A DNA stretch of 44,917 nucleotides from a bacterium. GTDB taxonomy: Bacteria; Margulisbacteria; Marinamargulisbacteria; SXXA01. Of the stretch, positions 44,215 to 44,917 are shown one piece after another. Numbering within the stretch: the first letter of the stretch is position 1; each line of letters begins with the position of its first letter. The notes under the pieces were generated by a model. It made no database searches. It was given only the letters and a program-made list of their open reading frames with translations, and was not told where the DNA came from. A program made the translations under genes and the position numbers. The stretch is taken from NCBI GenBank assembly GCA_010028705.1, contig RHAI01000001.1:67104-112020 (forward strand), given 5' to 3'.

Positions 44215-44726
44215 CCCACTAGCTCCTTTGTTAATTCGTTTGCGAGATCCGATAGTGACCTCACGTGGCCATCATACTGACGAAGTGATGTGGCAATTGT
44301 ATCGATTGGATCCGGAAAATGGGTCTGATTAATGTTTAACCCGATGCCTATAATACAGCACCCTGGCTGTCCCGAACTACCGATCGTCGATTCCACCAAA
44401 ATCCCACCCATTTTTTTGTTGCCCAATATTAAATCATTGGGCCATTCGATGGTTATTGGTAGCCCCCATAACGAGTGGATGATGCGCTGGCAACGTTTGG
44501 CGACCTCAATCGTTAAGTTTGAATGGATCCTGGGGTCAAATTCTGACATCGCCAATGAGTAGTATAGGCCGCCATTATCATCGGATATCCATTGCCGCCC
44601 GTGGCTACCTCGACCCTGTGTTTGTGATCGTGCCGTCAGCGTGAACGGACCGGGTATTCCCCGGGACATTAATCGCTTGGCCGCTGAGTTGGTGGAGTCT
44701 AGTTGATTGCAAGTGATATGCCACAC
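44205..44726 (-). CDS. birA: Biotin-[acetyl-CoA-carboxylase] ligase, minimal form
   Basis: BirA activates biotin to biotinyl-AMP and attaches it to BCCP-type lysines. The 173-residue product has the biotin-loop motif GRGSHGRQW near residues 38-46, [10 protein letters not shown], and KKMGGILVE with the catalytic Lys, then IIGIGLNIN. It lacks the N-terminal HTH, so it cannot be a biotin operon repressor. It is also truncated after the catalytic core, with little or no C-terminal SH3-like domain. The start is GTG, and the 3' end overlaps aroH by 10 bp. Whether so short a ligase is fully active cannot be told from sequence. Confidence 0.92.
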   Translation of the reverse strand: MWHITCNQLDSTNSAAKRLMSRGIPGPFTLTARSQTQGRGSHGRQWISDDNGGLYYSLAMSEFDPRIHSNLTIEVAKRCQRIIHSLWGLPITIEWPNDLILGNKKMGGILVESTIGSSGQPGCCIIGIGLNINQTHFPDPIDTIATSLRQYDGHVRSLSDLANELTKELVGWL

Positions 44727-44788
44727 AGTGCGTCAGGGTAACAAAATCTGTCGATGGCTACCACAATTTGGGGCATTCCTAAAAAAAC

Positions 44789-44817
44789 TGAAATTTTTTT
44801 TGTAAAAATATCGATAA
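44789..44817 (+). promoter_or_regulatory. Sigma-28-like promoter upstream of the flagellin-like ORF
   Basis: TGAAATTT (44789-44796, 6 of 8 consensus bases) and ATCGATAA (44810-44817, 6 of 8) are separated by 13 nt, the same spacing as the 26831-26859 site. An alternative -35 one base to the right (GAAATTTT, also 6 of 8) gives 12 nt. The start would be about 44824, leaving a leader of about 71 nt. Confidence 0.5.
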
Positions 44818-44837
44818 GTTATTAAGTATACGTTTTT

Positions 44838-44856
44838 CCCGCAGGTTTCCCGCGGG
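44838..44856 (+). promoter_or_regulatory. Leader hairpin of the flagellin-like gene
   Basis: CCCGC (44838-44842) pairs with GCGGG (44852-44856) around a 9-nt loop, near the 5' end of the predicted leader. Such a stem could stabilise the mRNA. Further down, CAAGGAG at the ribosome binding site contains the CARGGA core recognised by CsrA, a known flagellin regulator in other bacteria. Binding here is only inferred. Confidence 0.35.
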
Positions 44857-44894
44857 CTCACCCAAACCGCCCCATCACCGTCAAGGAGTTCCTC

Positions 44895-44917
44895 ATGACT
44901 CAGTTCAGAATCGTATC
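44895..44917 (+). CDS. Start of a probable flagellin gene, truncated by the window edge
   Basis: Only seven full codons are visible: M-T-Q-F-R-I-V. AAGGAG (44883-44888) lies 6 nt upstream, a very good ribosome binding site. Many flagellins start with M-x-x-F-R-I followed by N-T-N-V-A, so the residues fit but are far too few to prove it. The sigma-28-like promoter, the long leader and the presence of fliHIJ in the window support the idea. Any other strongly translated protein is possible. Confidence 0.4.

Overview
The window (about 47% G+C) comes from the chromosome of a diderm, LPS-bearing, probably flagellated bacterium. The diderm call rests on lpxD, the heptose genes hldA, hldE (C-terminal half) and hldD, an OmpH/Skp chaperone and three predicted outer-membrane barrels. 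Motility is suggested by fliH-fliI-fliJ and by a truncated ORF at the right edge that starts like a flagellin. I cannot place the phylum from sequence alone. The mix of Gram-positive-style regulators (RsbV/RsbW, DegV, AroH-type chorismate mutase) with LPS genes fits a deep-branching lineage such as Margulisbacteria, but that is a guess. No tRNA, rRNA, CRISPR array, insertion sequence or prophage was seen.

Layout. 1-2.6 kb: the ParB C-terminus converges on rsmG-mnmG. 2.6-6.6 kb: an outer-membrane barrel gene lies behind fliH-fliI-fliJ. 6.6-12.6 kb: lgt, a Mn-type superoxide dismutase, aroA, a secreted subtilase, a lipocalin and trxB. 12.6-17 kb: a class A penicillin-binding protein diverges from tyrS-holA. 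17-20.3 kb: a minus-strand run holds a MerR-DegV fusion regulator, an Lrp/AsnC regulator, an aminotransferase and CvpA. 20.5-25.8 kb: a plus-strand run holds rsbV-rsbW, a zinc-ribbon membrane protein, hemW, tgt, ftsQ and ftsA. 25.8-27.1 kb: a His-rich barrel gene and a hairpin-rich non-coding stretch. 27.1-32.7 kb: a HicB-like protein, thrS, metG and an MsbA-like ABC exporter. 32.9-36.4 kb: an envelope operon ompH-lpxD-barrel-hldA-hldE. 36.6-40.3 kb: hisE-hemJ-pdxH-corC-hldD. 40.4-44.7 kb: a 2-oxo-acid decarboxylase and a DUF1338 dioxygenase-like gene, then birA-aroH-tyrA on the other strand. 44.8 kb to the end: a sigma-28-like promoter and a flagellin-like start.

Most genes are housekeeping and tightly packed, with many 1-17 bp overlaps and several TTG or GTG starts. 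The most notable items are the MerR-DegV fusion, two sigma-28-like promoters with the same 13-nt spacer (one before the His-rich barrel, one before the flagellin-like ORF), a REP-like structured intergenic element with a second partial copy, a hairpin covering the mnmG ribosome binding site, a three-tier hairpin before the decarboxylase, and promoters placed so that tyrS and hisE would be leaderless.
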